Positions 26,172 through 34,509 are shown, numbered from the stretch's first letter. The stretch is DNA of 64,000 nucleotides from Vampirovibrio chlorellavorus (GCA_003149345.1 QFWI01000016.1:124001-188000), one strand, 5' to 3'. Made by a program: numbers and translations. Notes: generated by a model not told the origin, from the letters alone.

Positions 26172-26206
26172 TAAAAAAATCCGCCTTTTTCAGGGCGGAT
26201 TTTTAA
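26172..26206 (-). terminator. Intrinsic terminator of the AT-hook gene
   Basis: AAAATCCGCC and GGGCGGATTTTT pair around a short loop, with T-runs on both strands, so it can act in both directions. It lies about 90 bases beyond the stop of the AT-hook gene at 26292. Confidence 0.8.
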
Positions 26207-26291
26207 AATCTTGAACTTTGGGGGGTGGAACTTTATTTTGATAAGGAGAACCAGAGCTATGGTCAGGTTCCACTCCCTGAATTTTAAAGGG

Positions 26292-26783
26292 TCAGGCGTT
26301 ATACAGTTTGACCGGACGAGGGCCGTTGCCCGGGCGCTCTGTGACTGAAATATCGCTGAAGGTGCTGTTCATTTGCTTTAGCACCGAGGTGATTACCGAC
26401 TGCTTGTTGATATCCGGCTCTTTCTTGGACAGCACATCGTAAATATCATTGGCCGTGAAAGAGTCCTTTTTGTTCAAGTATCCACGGATGGCATCCTGAA
26501 TCTTAGCGGTCAGGGTGTTGCTTTTATCCCGCTTGGGTTTGACCAGGGCCAGCTTTTTAGCGTTGGGTGCCTTGGGCTTGGGCCCACGCTTCTTGGGGGC
26601 TTTTTCCACAGTAGCCTGTTTAATAAGGGTTTGACCTGGTTTTCTCCCTCTCTTTTTGGGCAGAATGGTTTCGGGCTCACTCAGCAAGTCCGTGTTGCTT
26701 TTGCTAGTGGCTTTTTTGTCTTCCAGGCTAAAGGCTCTGTAAAACGCTTTTAATTCATCAAGCGTGTCAAATGTAATTGGCAT
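26292..26783 (-). CDS. AT-hook protein with a C-terminal winged-helix-like domain
   Basis: A 163-residue basic protein. Two AT-hook-like motifs, KKRGRKPG (43-50) and KKRGPKPK (64-71), lie in a Lys/Pro-rich linker. The C-terminal 70 residues (from KIQDAIRGYL) look like a small winged-helix fold. It should bind A+T-rich DNA in the minor groove and may act as a nucleoid or regulatory protein. The N-terminal 35 residues contain a short helix (LDELKAFYRAF). AGGGA lies ahead of the ATG. It has its own terminator and A+T-rich flanks. I do not know a named family. Confidence 0.75.
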   Translation of the reverse strand: MPITFDTLDELKAFYRAFSLEDKKATSKSNTDLLSEPETILPKKRGRKPGQTLIKQATVEKAPKKRGPKPKAPNAKKLALVKPKRDKSNTLTAKIQDAIRGYLNKKDSFTANDIYDVLSKKEPDINKQSVITSVLKQMNSTFSDISVTERPGNGPRPVKLYNA

Positions 26784-27049
26784 ACTAGGTCCCTATCTAA
26801 CATTTGGTTTAATAGTCATTACGCAAAAAAATAGGATAGAAAGCGTGGTCGGTTGAGAAAATAAAAATATATCGTCTGATATATTAAGTAAATCATTAAT
26901 TAAAAATTAGGTCAACACTTTTCTCTTTTTTAATTGGTTGCGCTTTTTTTGCGTGAAATGTGAGCAACTCTCATTTGCTTGTGGTTGCGGGCGTAAGAAC
27001 CGGGTTAACGTCGGTTTTATTGCTTTCTATTTTATTCGGGAAAAAAAGA
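26784..27049. other. A+T-rich gene-free region
   Basis: About 270 bases of strongly A+T-rich DNA between the AT-hook gene start and the rpsR terminator. It probably holds the promoter of the AT-hook gene. A 76-codon plus-strand ORF at 26938-27168 is dominated by Lys codons, runs through the terminator and has no ribosome site, so I do not call it. Confidence 0.5.
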
Positions 27050-27100
27050 AAAAAAATAACCCAAAGGCGGCAAATTTGCTCGACACTTGGGTTATTTTAA
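27050..27100 (-). terminator. Terminator of the rpsF-ssb-rpsR operon
   Basis: AATAACCCAA (27055-27064) pairs with TTGGGTTATT (27087-27096). On the minus strand the stem is followed by a run of eight T. It lies about 25 bases after the rpsR stop. Confidence 0.85.
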
Positions 27101-27123
27101 ATCAAAGTATAAAAAAATTAAAA

Positions 27124-27348
27124 CTAACCTTCCATAATGTATGGAATCAGGGCCACCTGGCGAGATAATTTGATGGCGCTAGCCAGGTTACGCTGATGAT
27201 AGGCGCAGGTTCCGGTAATGCGACGGGGAAGAATTTTTCCACGGTCAGTCAGGTAACGACGCAGCTTTTGAGCATCTTTAAAGTCGATTAAAATTACTTT
27301 GTCCGCGCAGAAATTGCAGACTTTCTTCTTCCGGGGATCGGGCTTCAT
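27124..27348 (-). CDS. rpsR: 30S ribosomal protein S18
   Basis: A 74-residue S18 with the core motif [23 protein letters not shown] and [22 protein letters not shown]. The N-terminal CNFC pair, with a later Cys and His, suggests the zinc-binding form of S18. Last gene of the rpsF-ssb-rpsR operon, which is conserved across bacteria; S6 and S18 bind each other in the platform of the small subunit. A strong terminator follows. Confidence 0.97.
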   Translation of the reverse strand: MKPDPRKKKVCNFCADKVILIDFKDAQKLRRYLTDRGKILPRRITGTCAYHQRNLASAIKLSRQVALIPYIMEG

Positions 27349-27401
27349 GGAATACGTTTATCCTTCCTTACTTCGTGTGGGGCAAATGAATGGTGTTTAA
27401 C

Positions 27402-27884
27402 CTAAAACGGAATGTCATCTTCCGTCAAGAGATCTTCCGAGCTGAAGTGGTTGCTGGAACCACTGGCCGGTGCAGCACTGTAGGCCGGTTGGGTGGTTCG
27501 GGGCGATCCGGCGTCGTAGGAACCGCCGCCGCCTTCACCCATGGCCGGAATAATAGCTTCCGGTTTACCCGGCAGCTTATCTACGGTGCTGGCTTCCACT
27601 TCAAACAGTTTTTTCTGGACGCCTTCCTGGGTTTGGAAACTGTTCATAATCAGTTTGCCATCCACCAGAATCGAGTCTCCCTTTTGCAAAACCGTGACCG
27701 CTTCGGCCAGGTTTCGCCAGCAGGTAACCTTCACCAGAAAGGGCTCATTTGTCGCAGCCTTTGCCCCTATGGCCGGATTTTCAACCTGAATGTTGAAACT
27801 GGTTACCGCAATATTATTGGGCGTAAACCGTTTTTCCGGTTCACTGACCAACATGCCTGATAAGGTCGCTTTGGCAAAACTCAC
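27402..27884 (-). CDS. ssb: Single-stranded DNA-binding protein
   Basis: A 160-residue SSB: N-terminal OB-fold (residues 1-110, with FLVKVTCWRNLAEAV and LQKGDSILVDGKL), a Gly/Ser/Ala-rich flexible linker, and the acidic tip EDDIPF that recruits replication and repair partners. It begins with GTG and has AAGGA upstream. It sits between rpsF and rpsR, the usual place. Tetramers coat single-stranded DNA in replication, recombination and uptake. Confidence 0.96.
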   Translation of the reverse strand: MSFAKATLSGMLVSEPEKRFTPNNIAVTSFNIQVENPAIGAKAATNEPFLVKVTCWRNLAEAVTVLQKGDSILVDGKLIMNSFQTQEGVQKKLFEVEASTVDKLPGKPEAIIPAMGEGGGGSYDAGSPRTTQPAYSAAPASGSSNHFSSEDLLTEDDIPF

Positions 27885-27925
27885 GATTGGGCGTCCTTCT
27901 TTTCCCTGTTAATACGGTTGATACT

Positions 27926-28336
27926 CTAGTCAGCCGAACGAGGAGCTACGGGACGACGGAACTCACGCTCGCCGCGCTCACCGCGTTGCTCCGGGCGATC
28001 ACGATCCTGGGGACGTTCACGTCCGTAGATGCTGGCATCGGTAATATCCACGTTGCTGCGATTGACCAGGGTTAAACGTAAAATATCTTCGTTCAACTGG
28101 CAGGTACGCTTGAGAGACAGCACGGAGGCTGGGTCTAACTTCAGCAAATAGGTGGTAATAAAACCATCCTTGAACTTGTTGATTTCATAAGCCAAGCGCT
28201 TACGGCCCAATTTGTCCTTCTTGACGACTTTGCCATTCAGGTTTTCAACAGCGTCTTCAATGACTTTCAAGACGTTGTCGGAGTTGTCAACGTCCAGGAT
28301 GGGCTTGAGAATGACGAACGCTTCGTAAGTGTTCAT
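27926..28336 (-). CDS. rpsF: 30S ribosomal protein S6
   Basis: About 136 residues from the ATG at 28336 (MNTYEAFVILKPIL), preceded by GGAGG 13 bases upstream. The open frame continues 26 codons further upstream but that part does not resemble S6. Residues 1-95 are a typical S6 fold. The C-terminal 40 residues form a charged Arg/Glu/Asp tail (with RDRPEQRGERGERE), longer than in most S6 proteins. First gene of rpsF-ssb-rpsR. Confidence 0.95.
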   Translation of the reverse strand: MNTYEAFVILKPILDVDNSDNVLKVIEDAVENLNGKVVKKDKLGRKRLAYEINKFKDGFITTYLLKLDPASVLSLKRTCQLNEDILRLTLVNRSNVDITDASIYGRERPQDRDRPEQRGERGEREFRRPVAPRSAD

Positions 28337-28694
28337 TGGTAAGAAAAAACCTCCGGGTCTGATACATCTCCACTGGAAGAAAAGAGTGAGGGAGAATACA
28401 TATTGGTTTATCAAACTAACACAAGGGAAATCAAATTTGAATAGTGAGCATAAAACACCCCTGAAGTCATACCGACAAGTCCAACCCGTTTTGTGGTCCC
28501 AAACGGGTTGAAAGCGTGGAAAACGCGTTGAAAAGGTACATTGGGTTCAAATCATGGGCACCGGAGGCTGTGGATGGCGTACAATAAAACTGCGGAGACG
28601 GTAGTTCGTCGGTGCGGTGTTCTGCTTGCTCCATTGCTCCTACCCAGTCAGAACTGGCTTGGCCAGGGTGTTGTTCCAGGTGTAACCGATTATA
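28337..28694. other. Divergent intergenic region, rpsF / matrixin-like gene
   Basis: This 358-base region includes the leader of the rpsF operon and the upstream region of the gene at 28695. A hairpin AACCCGTTT/AAACGGGTT lies at 28483-28509, without a U-tract on either side, so it is more likely an operator or mRNA structure than a terminator. An S6:S18-binding leader would be expected in the rpsF transcript, but I cannot identify it confidently. Confidence 0.4.
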
Positions 28695-29972
28695 ATGAAC
28701 ATTCGATACCGGATTTTAGAAGGTTTTAGCGGCTTCCGCCCAATGCCGTCGGTCGTTTGCCTGATGCTTTTTGCGGTAATGGCCTCTGCCTCGGCCTGGG
28801 CTCAGCAGGCCAATTATCCCGGGCAACCTCGACTGGCTCCCTTGCCGATTCATGAGGTGGAGAGCCAACTCTATGGGCACACTTACATGAGCCAGCCCAC
28901 TGGCGAGCGTTTGAACCGCATTGAGCGTACCTTGTTTGGAACCACTCAGCGTGGGAATACGGAGGTTCGCCTGTGGGCCATCGATGCCCGGGTGCAGCAG
29001 AAAAAAGCGCAACGAACCCTGGCGGAGCAGGGCCCATTGCTGGACTATCTGGAGTCTAAGCTGTTTCAGCGGACCTACTCTGAATTGGCGATGTCAGAGC
29101 GGCTTCGGCGACTGGAGGTTCAGGTCTTTGGGCATGCCTTCGAGAATTATCCCTTGCCCGTCCGTATCAAAAAGCTGACGTACGCCATGCCCCTGGTGGC
29201 CAAGGAGATTCGGCTAACTCACGGCGGTGCCGATGGAGACGTGGTAGTGGCCAGCACCCATCGCAAGTCCAGGATGGCTCCCCGAGAGTCGCAAAAGGTA
29301 GAAATGGTTCAGCTGGACGCTACGTCGCCTGTTTCGTACGCCAGCCCCATAGGCCCGGCAGAAAATTTGAGCGTGGGGGACTATAGCCAGTCCATCTATC
29401 GGGATACCCGAGGGTCTGCCTTGCGCTGGGAAAAGTTACCCATCCAGATTTATGTGAAAGGGAGTCCCGCTGAGGTCAGTGCGACCAATCAGGTGGTGCA
29501 AGCCTGGCAGCGAGCCTTTTCGCTGCAAATGGTCAGCAATTCAGCCGCTGCCGATGTGGTGGTGACCTGGGACAAAACGACATGGGCCCAGAACACCACG
29601 GGGTTACTCACCAGGCCAGTGGTACAGTTGGATCAACAGCGTGCCATTCGAACCGTTATCTTGATCAACCTGTTTCCGTTTGTCGGGCAGTCACCTGCGG
29701 TTCAACGTCGGGCCCTGAGCCACCAGCTGGGTCACGCCATCGGCTTATGGGGGCATAGCGACGACCCGGACGATGTGATGTATCCGGCTTTATCCCAGGA
29801 GTTGAACGACTTCCCCAGCAAGTGGGCCTGGCGGTCGGCACCGAACAAGACCCAATCCATCATGCCGGTGGAGGGGCTGGATGCTTATGCCCCGTCTCAG
29901 CGGGATATTAACACCCTGATCAAAATATACGCCCAGCCGGTCACCAGTTTAAGCGATTACAGCCCTTATTAA
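28695..29972 (+). CDS. Matrixin-like protein with LEXXLFG-type repeats, exported
   Basis: A 425-residue protein. Residues about 17-37 form a signal peptide ending in WAQ. Two related helical repeats follow (about 53-84 and 117-160): each has the pattern LE/VES-LF/LYG-Y-RL-RIE/LE-FG. A linker follows, then a metzincin-like domain (about 245-420) with HQLGHAIGLWGHS at 343-355 and DDVMYP, the latter like the Met-turn region. The usual catalytic Glu after the first His is Gln344, and the third His is one residue further away than in the HExxHxxGxxH consensus. It is probably a secreted protein of the matrixin fold that may bind zinc but not cleave, or is a variant subfamily. Repeat copy B starts five bases after the stop. 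Confidence 0.78.
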   Translation: MNIRYRILEGFSGFRPMPSVVCLMLFAVMASASAWAQQANYPGQPRLAPLPIHEVESQLYGHTYMSQPTGERLNRIERTLFGTTQRGNTEVRLWAIDARVQQKKAQRTLAEQGPLLDYLESKLFQRTYSELAMSERLRRLEVQVFGHAFENYPLPVRIKKLTYAMPLVAKEIRLTHGGADGDVVVASTHRKSRMAPRESQKVEMVQLDATSPVSYASPIGPAENLSVGDYSQSIYRDTRGSALRWEKLPIQIYVKGSPAEVSATNQVVQAWQRAFSLQMVSNSAAADVVVTWDKTTWAQNTTGLLTRPVVQLDQQRAIRTVILINLFPFVGQSPAVQRRALSHQLGHAIGLWGHSDDPDDVMYPALSQELNDFPSKWAWRSAPNKTQSIMPVEGLDAYAPSQRDINTLIKIYAQPVTSLSDYSPY

Positions 29973-29976
29973 ACTC

Positions 29977-30122
29977 AGGCAAGAATCCCTTCACAACACG
30001 TTTGTAAAACTGCGTCCAGCTCAGACAAGCTGTGGAATTGCTTTTGGCGAAGTTGCCCAGCATCCATTCTTAACGCGCTGTACTCAAACAGTTACAAACG
30101 TATTTTGAAGGGATTCTTGCCT
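29977..30122. repeat. Inverted-ended repeat element, copy B (146 bp)
   Basis: Two 31-base inverted arms (29977-30007 and 30092-30122; 29 of 31 positions complementary) enclose an 84-base core of exactly the same length as in copy A (23995-24078). The inner arm is shared with copy A. The outermost bases (AGGCAAGAATCC) differ from copy A, yet the facing arm has changed to match. It lies between the convergent matrixin-like gene and pckA. Confidence 0.85.
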
Positions 30123-30149
30123 AACCTAAACGGATTAACATCCCTGATG

Positions 30150-30184
30150 CTTTTTAAAAACCGGAGCCTTGAAGACTCCGGTTT
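30150..30184 (-). terminator. Intrinsic terminator of pckA
   Basis: AAACCGGAG pairs with CTCCGGTTT; on the minus strand the stem is followed by TTTTTAAAAAG. It lies about 40 bases past the pckA stop. Confidence 0.8.
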
Positions 30185-30220
30185 GAATGCCTGAAGCGGT
30201 TTACCCAGAAAGCGCTTGGC

Positions 30221-31816
30221 CTAGATGGTGGCGGGCACTTTGGGGCCTGCGCCCACCAGATGCTCGACACCGTGGAATTTTTTAAAGTTTTCCACAAACA
30301 TGTGGGCCAGTTTGGCGGCTGTCTGGTCGTAGGCGGTTTTATCGGCCCATTGTCCACGAGCGTCCAGCACTTCGGCGGGAACACCCGGACAAGCCTTGGG
30401 GACCAGCACGTTGAAAACGGGGTGAGTCTCAAAGTTTTGCTGATCCAGACTGCCGTTGAGGGCGGCGGTGACCATGGCCCGGGTGTGGGGGATGCTGACT
30501 CGCTTGCCCACGCCGTAAGGGCCACCTTGCCAGCCGGTATTAATCAGGTAAACGCTGACCTGGTGCTGACGAATCCGCTCGGTTAGCATTTGGGCGTAAA
30601 CGGCTGCCGGACGGGGCATGAAGGGGGCCCCAAAGCAGGTGGAAAAAGCCGCCACGGGCTCCGTGATGCCTTGTTCGGTTCCGGCCACTTTGCTGGTGTA
30701 GCCGCTAATAAAGTGGTACTGAGCCTGTTCTTCGGTCAGTTTGGAAACGGCGGGCAGTACGCCAAAGGCATCGGCGGTCAGGAAAATAATGGCGCTAGGG
30801 TGTCCGGTTACGCCCTTGGGATCGGCGTTGTGGATAAAATCAATGGGGTAGGCCACCCGGCTGTTTTCGGTGTAACGGGCATCGTTGTAGTCGAACTGGC
30901 GGGTGTGGGGATCCAGGACGATGTTCTCAGTCAGCGCCCCAAAGCGGATGGCGTCCCAAATCTCGGGCTCATTCTCCCTGGAAAGGCGAATGGCCTTGGC
31001 GTAACAGCCACCCTCAAAGTTGAACAGGCCTTTCTCAGACCAGCCATGCTCGTCGTCCCCAATCAGGGTGCGCTCCGGGTCGGCGGAGAGGGTGGTTTTG
31101 CCGGTGCCGGACAGGCCAAAGAAAATGGCCGACTTGCCGTCTTTACCCACGTTGACCGAGCAGTGCATGGGGAATACCTGGCGTTCCGGCATCAGGTAGT
31201 TCATCACGCTGAAAATGGACTTTTTCATTTCTCCGGCGTATCGGGTACCGGCAATCAGCACCATCTTCTTTTCAAAATTCACTAAAATGGCCGCTTCAGA
31301 GTTTGTCCCTTCAGTGGCTGGGTTGAGTTCCAGTAGCGGGGCGCAAATGACGGTGAATTCCGGGGCAAAGCCTGCCAGTTGCTCGGGCTCAGGGCGCACA
31401 AACATTTGGTGCACAAACAAGTTATGGGAGGCCAGCTCATTGATAAAGCGTACTTTGAGGGCGTGGTTGGGGTCGGCGCCGGCCAGTCCATCAAAGATAA
31501 ATACGTTTTTGTCACTGAAATAGTCCTGCATTTTTTTCAGGACGTTGTCAAACACTTCGGGGGATGTTGGGACGTTCACTTTTCCCCAGTCAATATCGCT
31601 GTGGATATCGGGGGTGTTCACAATAAAGCGATCGTTGGGGGCCCTACCCGTGAATTTACCGGTGTTGACCGAGAGCGCTCCCGTTTCGGACAGGAGCCCT
31701 TCACCATTGGCCAGGGCCAGCTCCACCAGTTGACTGACGGGCAGTTGATAAGCCTGGCATCCCGTGGTTTGAATGCCGGTGTAGCCAATGTAATCGGTTC
31801 CAGTGTAATCGTTCAT
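30221..31816 (-). CDS. pckA: Phosphoenolpyruvate carboxykinase (ATP)
   Basis: A 531-residue enzyme of the ATP-dependent class. The P-loop FFGLSGTGKTTLSADPER (about residue 237 on), the metal/PEP motif IGDDEHGWS and the N-terminal substrate motif TGKFTGRAPNDRFIV are intact. It converts oxaloacetate and ATP to phosphoenolpyruvate, CO2 and ADP, the first step of gluconeogenesis, and can run in reverse in fermenting cells. Normal length for the family. A terminator follows. The small rod-like gene at 31946-32299 lies upstream on the same strand, 129 bases away. Confidence 0.97.
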   Translation of the reverse strand: MNDYTGTDYIGYTGIQTTGCQAYQLPVSQLVELALANGEGLLSETGALSVNTGKFTGRAPNDRFIVNTPDIHSDIDWGKVNVPTSPEVFDNVLKKMQDYFSDKNVFIFDGLAGADPNHALKVRFINELASHNLFVHQMFVRPEPEQLAGFAPEFTVICAPLLELNPATEGTNSEAAILVNFEKKMVLIAGTRYAGEMKKSIFSVMNYLMPERQVFPMHCSVNVGKDGKSAIFFGLSGTGKTTLSADPERTLIGDDEHGWSEKGLFNFEGGCYAKAIRLSRENEPEIWDAIRFGALTENIVLDPHTRQFDYNDARYTENSRVAYPIDFIHNADPKGVTGHPSAIIFLTADAFGVLPAVSKLTEEQAQYHFISGYTSKVAGTEQGITEPVAAFSTCFGAPFMPRPAAVYAQMLTERIRQHQVSVYLINTGWQGGPYGVGKRVSIPHTRAMVTAALNGSLDQQNFETHPVFNVLVPKACPGVPAEVLDARGQWADKTAYDQTAAKLAHMFVENFKKFHGVEHLVGAGPKVPATI

Positions 31817-31945
31817 GGGAGAACTCCTTTGAGCAAACCGTACTAGAGTCGCATATTACCTTATACAAAACCGGAAACCAACTCTAATGTGCCCGTCAGG
31901 ATTCCACTGGACTCCCCTGATGATTGGTGTTCTCTCAATGGTTAA

Positions 31946-32299
31946 TTAACCAATGATGCTCAAAGTGGCCTCATCCGCTTCCCGTTGTGACTGTATGGCT
32001 TTCAGGTTCGCCGTAAACGCCCGACGAGCCAAGGTGAGGTTGATGGTTTCGGTGGCCGCATCGGTTTGGGATGGCCCCTTGGGCGGTAGTACCATGGCGG
32101 CATTGGCCTCCACCACCATGCCTCGGACACCACCCGACTTTTCAGCGCTGGATTCGACGCGGTCGGGACGAAATCCATCCGTGTTGCTATTGGCAACATT
32201 GTTGGCAACCGCTTGCAGTCGTAAGTCGGCGTCTCGTAGCCCACTGAGGCTATTGTAGTAATTGCTGCCATAATTTCCGGTGATGGATGACAAAGCCAC
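31946..32299 (-). CDS. Short flagellar rod (FlgC/FlgG-like) family protein
   Basis: A protein of about 117 residues with both ends of the rod-protein family: the N-terminal motif LQAVANNVANSNTDGF and a C-terminal helix (INLTLARRAFTANLKAIQSQREAD) like the NLI-A-RAY-AN-KVI-T-D motif of FlgC/FlgG. The part between is only about 40 residues. These proteins stack as helices in the periplasmic rod of the flagellum. No other flagellar gene is in the window. The GTG at 32299 has GGGAG only two bases upstream, so a TTG two codons later (32293) may be the real start. Confidence 0.75.
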   Translation of the reverse strand: MALSSITGNYGSNYYNSLSGLRDADLRLQAVANNVANSNTDGFRPDRVESSAEKSGGVRGMVVEANAAMVLPPKGPSQTDAATETINLTLARRAFTANLKAIQSQREADEATLSIIG

Positions 32300-32519
32300 A
32301 TCTCCCGCTGATTGCCCTGATTCTGTTATCCCCTGAAGGTGCTGGTTTTAAACAGTGACTGGCGGATTGTTGATAATTCTTATTGCTTTAGGGAGGGGGC
32401 TTGTCCTGTTTGATGCCTTGTCCTGTCTTATGGTTTCCGGGAAATGCCTTTCTGCTTGAAGCTGGTAAGAAGAGGGGGTAAAGTAGCTCTAGAGAGTCGC
32501 AATATCGGGAGGTTGCTAG

Positions 32520-32783
32520 ATGGATATTGAAGATCCGCGCTGGGACGAGTACGAGACCCGCTTTCGGGCCTTGGCCGAAACAGTGAGCGTGGCCAAGGGT
32601 CCACAGCCGGAACTGGCCTCGGCGGAGATAATGCTGTTTTTATACGGGGAAAACGGGTTGGCGCCCGAGCAGGCATTTGAGATGCTGGCCAAACTGGAGG
32701 CCAAAGCGCCCGAGTTGAAGGGCACCACAATGCAAACAGCCTACTGGGAAGACATTGTGCTGTATTTACAGGAGCCGTCCTGA
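32520..32783 (+). CDS. Small acidic protein of unknown function (87 aa)
   Basis: An acidic, mainly helical 87-residue protein without signal or membrane segments. GGGAGG lies six to ten bases ahead of the ATG, so translation is well supported. It is convergent with the gene at 32843-33361 (59 bases apart). I do not recognise the family; the helix-rich FEMLAKLEAKAPEL segment gives no clue. Confidence 0.7.
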   Translation: MDIEDPRWDEYETRFRALAETVSVAKGPQPELASAEIMLFLYGENGLAPEQAFEMLAKLEAKAPELKGTTMQTAYWEDIVLYLQEPS

Positions 32784-32842
32784 TTTGGGGCAGGCTGATT
32801 GTACAGGGAAAGATTGCAAGGTCTTCAGCGCTTGTGCCTGAT

Positions 32843-33361
32843 TCAGTGGTTCGGTTTGAAGGTGCGTCCACCCAGAGAGTGGTATAAGTCCTGCCCGACC
32901 AACGCCACTAGAATTTCTTCAGCTTCCTGAGTGCCGGTATTTAAGGCGGTGGTGGCGATTCGGGCCATTTCTTTCAGGTTAGGCGGCTGTTCCAGTTGCT
33001 GGCACACAATGCCATAAATCTGGAGCAGTCCAAAGGTGTCTCCCAGTTTAAAACCGACCAGTCCCAGGCCTTCTGCGCTTAGGGTGTAAAAAACGCCCAC
33101 GGCTTTGTGTAAAACCGGGTCTTTATCGTACCAGCGGTGTTTTTCCTCTCCATATCGATACAGGGCGTTGAGCCCTTGCTGGCCAATAGAGTTGACCGCC
33201 AGATTGCGCTTGTCCCGCTCGTTGATTTCTTTGCGGACTTTCTCGCCGAAGTTAATCAAGACCCGGGCGCAAAATTCCCGGATTTCAGGCTGAGGAATGT
33301 TCCGGATTTGCTCCAGGAGTCGGGGACAGGAAGCCTCTTGATCGTACCAGCGTCGGTTCAT
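32843..33361 (-). CDS. Protein of unknown function (172 aa)
   Basis: A soluble helical protein. The ATG at 33361 has AAAGGA five bases upstream, so I prefer it to an upstream in-frame start eight codons earlier. Conserved-looking stretches are NRRWYDQEASCPRLLEQIR near the N-terminus and HRWYDKDPVLHKAVGVFYTL in the middle, two HRWYD-like segments that might come from an internal duplication. No known domain. It is divergent from bioB (155 bases between starts). Confidence 0.65.
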   Translation of the reverse strand: MNRRWYDQEASCPRLLEQIRNIPQPEIREFCARVLINFGEKVRKEINERDKRNLAVNSIGQQGLNALYRYGEEKHRWYDKDPVLHKAVGVFYTLSAEGLGLVGFKLGDTFGLLQIYGIVCQQLEQPPNLKEMARIATTALNTGTQEAEEILVALVGQDLYHSLGGRTFKPNH

Positions 33362-33516
33362 AGATTCCTTTACATGTTTTGGCATTGGCCTGTATTCATT
33401 TTATTATGAGACCTCGTAAAGCAGATGTGTTCATTTGCTGCGAATTATTAGTACCCATAAAGTTCTGTGGCCGCCTATTTTGCTGCGACCACTGGAAAAT
33501 ACGAAGGTGAGAGGTT

Positions 33517-34509
33517 ATGCCGACTGAATCCGTGATGCACGATAGCACAGCGCCAACCATGGCCCAGTCCGAGGACTTACTGGAGCGCATTCGGCAGTGT
33601 TACCATCAGCCTTTTCTGGATCTGCTTTTTCAGGCGCAGGACATTCAGCGGCGTTTCCACCCCCGCAATGAGGTACAGCTCTGCACGCTGGCCAATATCA
33701 AATCGGGTAATTGCCCGGAAGATTGCTCTTACTGCCCGCAAAGCGCCCGCTACAACACGGGTATTGAAACCTGGGAGCTGCCCTCGCTAGACGAAATCCG
33801 GCAACAGGCCCAGGAGGCCAAGGCCAATGGGTCTACCCGATTCTGTATGGGCGCTGCCTGGCGCACCCCGCCGCACCAAAAAGCGTTCGATCATGTGGTG
33901 GATATGGTCAAAGCCGTGGTGGATGAAGGGATGGAAGCCTGCGTGACCCTGGGCATGATCAATGCGGAGCAGGCAAAGGCTTTGAAAGATGCTGGCTTGA
34001 AAGCTTACAACCACAATATTGACACCTCCCCCAACTTTTACCCGGAGGTGATTTCCACCCGCACCATCCAGGATCGCTTTGATACCTTGAAAAATGTGGC
34101 CAATGCCGGAATTGATGTCTGCTGTGGCGGCATTTTAGGGATGGGAGAAACGCTGGAGCATCGTCTCGAGTTTATTAAAACCCTGTGCGAGCTGGATCAT
34201 CCGCCGGAATCCGTACCGGTGAACTGCCTGGTGCCGGTGGAAGGAACCCCACTGGCCAATCAGGCTCCCGTGGATTCCTTCGATCTGGTGCGTACCATTG
34301 CCACCGTTCGCATTTTCCTGCCGGAGGCCAAGGTGCGCTTGTCCGCCGGACGCTTGAGCATGAACGATGAGACACAGGCCCTATGTTTTATGGCCGGGGC
34401 CAACTCCATTTTTACCGGCGAAAAATTACTGACCACGGATAATCCGGGCATGAACCGGGATCGGGATCTGCTGGAAAAGCTGGGTTTAAAGCCGCAAGTA
34501 ATGGCCTAA
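33517..34509 (+). CDS. bioB: Biotin synthase
   Basis: A 330-residue radical-SAM enzyme. The cluster motif CPEDCSYCPQS (CxxxCxxC) and the preceding CTLANIKSG are standard, as is YNHNIDTSPNFYPEVISTRT, which includes part of the second cluster and dethiobiotin site. It inserts sulfur into dethiobiotin to make biotin, the cofactor of acetyl-CoA carboxylase, which feeds the fatty-acid genes at 41-47 kb. AAGGTGA precedes the ATG. The unknown gene at 34528 follows after 18 bases and is probably co-transcribed. Confidence 0.97.
   Translation: MPTESVMHDSTAPTMAQSEDLLERIRQCYHQPFLDLLFQAQDIQRRFHPRNEVQLCTLANIKSGNCPEDCSYCPQSARYNTGIETWELPSLDEIRQQAQEAKANGSTRFCMGAAWRTPPHQKAFDHVVDMVKAVVDEGMEACVTLGMINAEQAKALKDAGLKAYNHNIDTSPNFYPEVISTRTIQDRFDTLKNVANAGIDVCCGGILGMGETLEHRLEFIKTLCELDHPPESVPVNCLVPVEGTPLANQAPVDSFDLVRTIATVRIFLPEAKVRLSAGRLSMNDETQALCFMAGANSIFTGEKLLTTDNPGMNRDRDLLEKLGLKPQVMA

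Noticed and set aside
26938..27168. 76-codon plus-strand frame upstream of rpsR
   Set aside because: Lys-rich, A+T-driven, runs through the operon terminator and into rpsR on the opposite strand; no ribosome site.
28483..28509. Hairpin near rpsF as the S6:S18 leader
   Set aside because: It lacks a clear match to the known leader motif as I remember it and lies about 150 bases from the start; I could not support the call.
30590..31285. 231-codon plus-strand frame opposite pckA
   Set aside because: Antisense shadow of pckA with Gly/Val-rich composition and no start signal.
31938..31951. Palindrome TGGTTAATTAACCA at the stop of the rod-like gene
   Set aside because: Short, A+T-rich and without a U-tract; likely chance.
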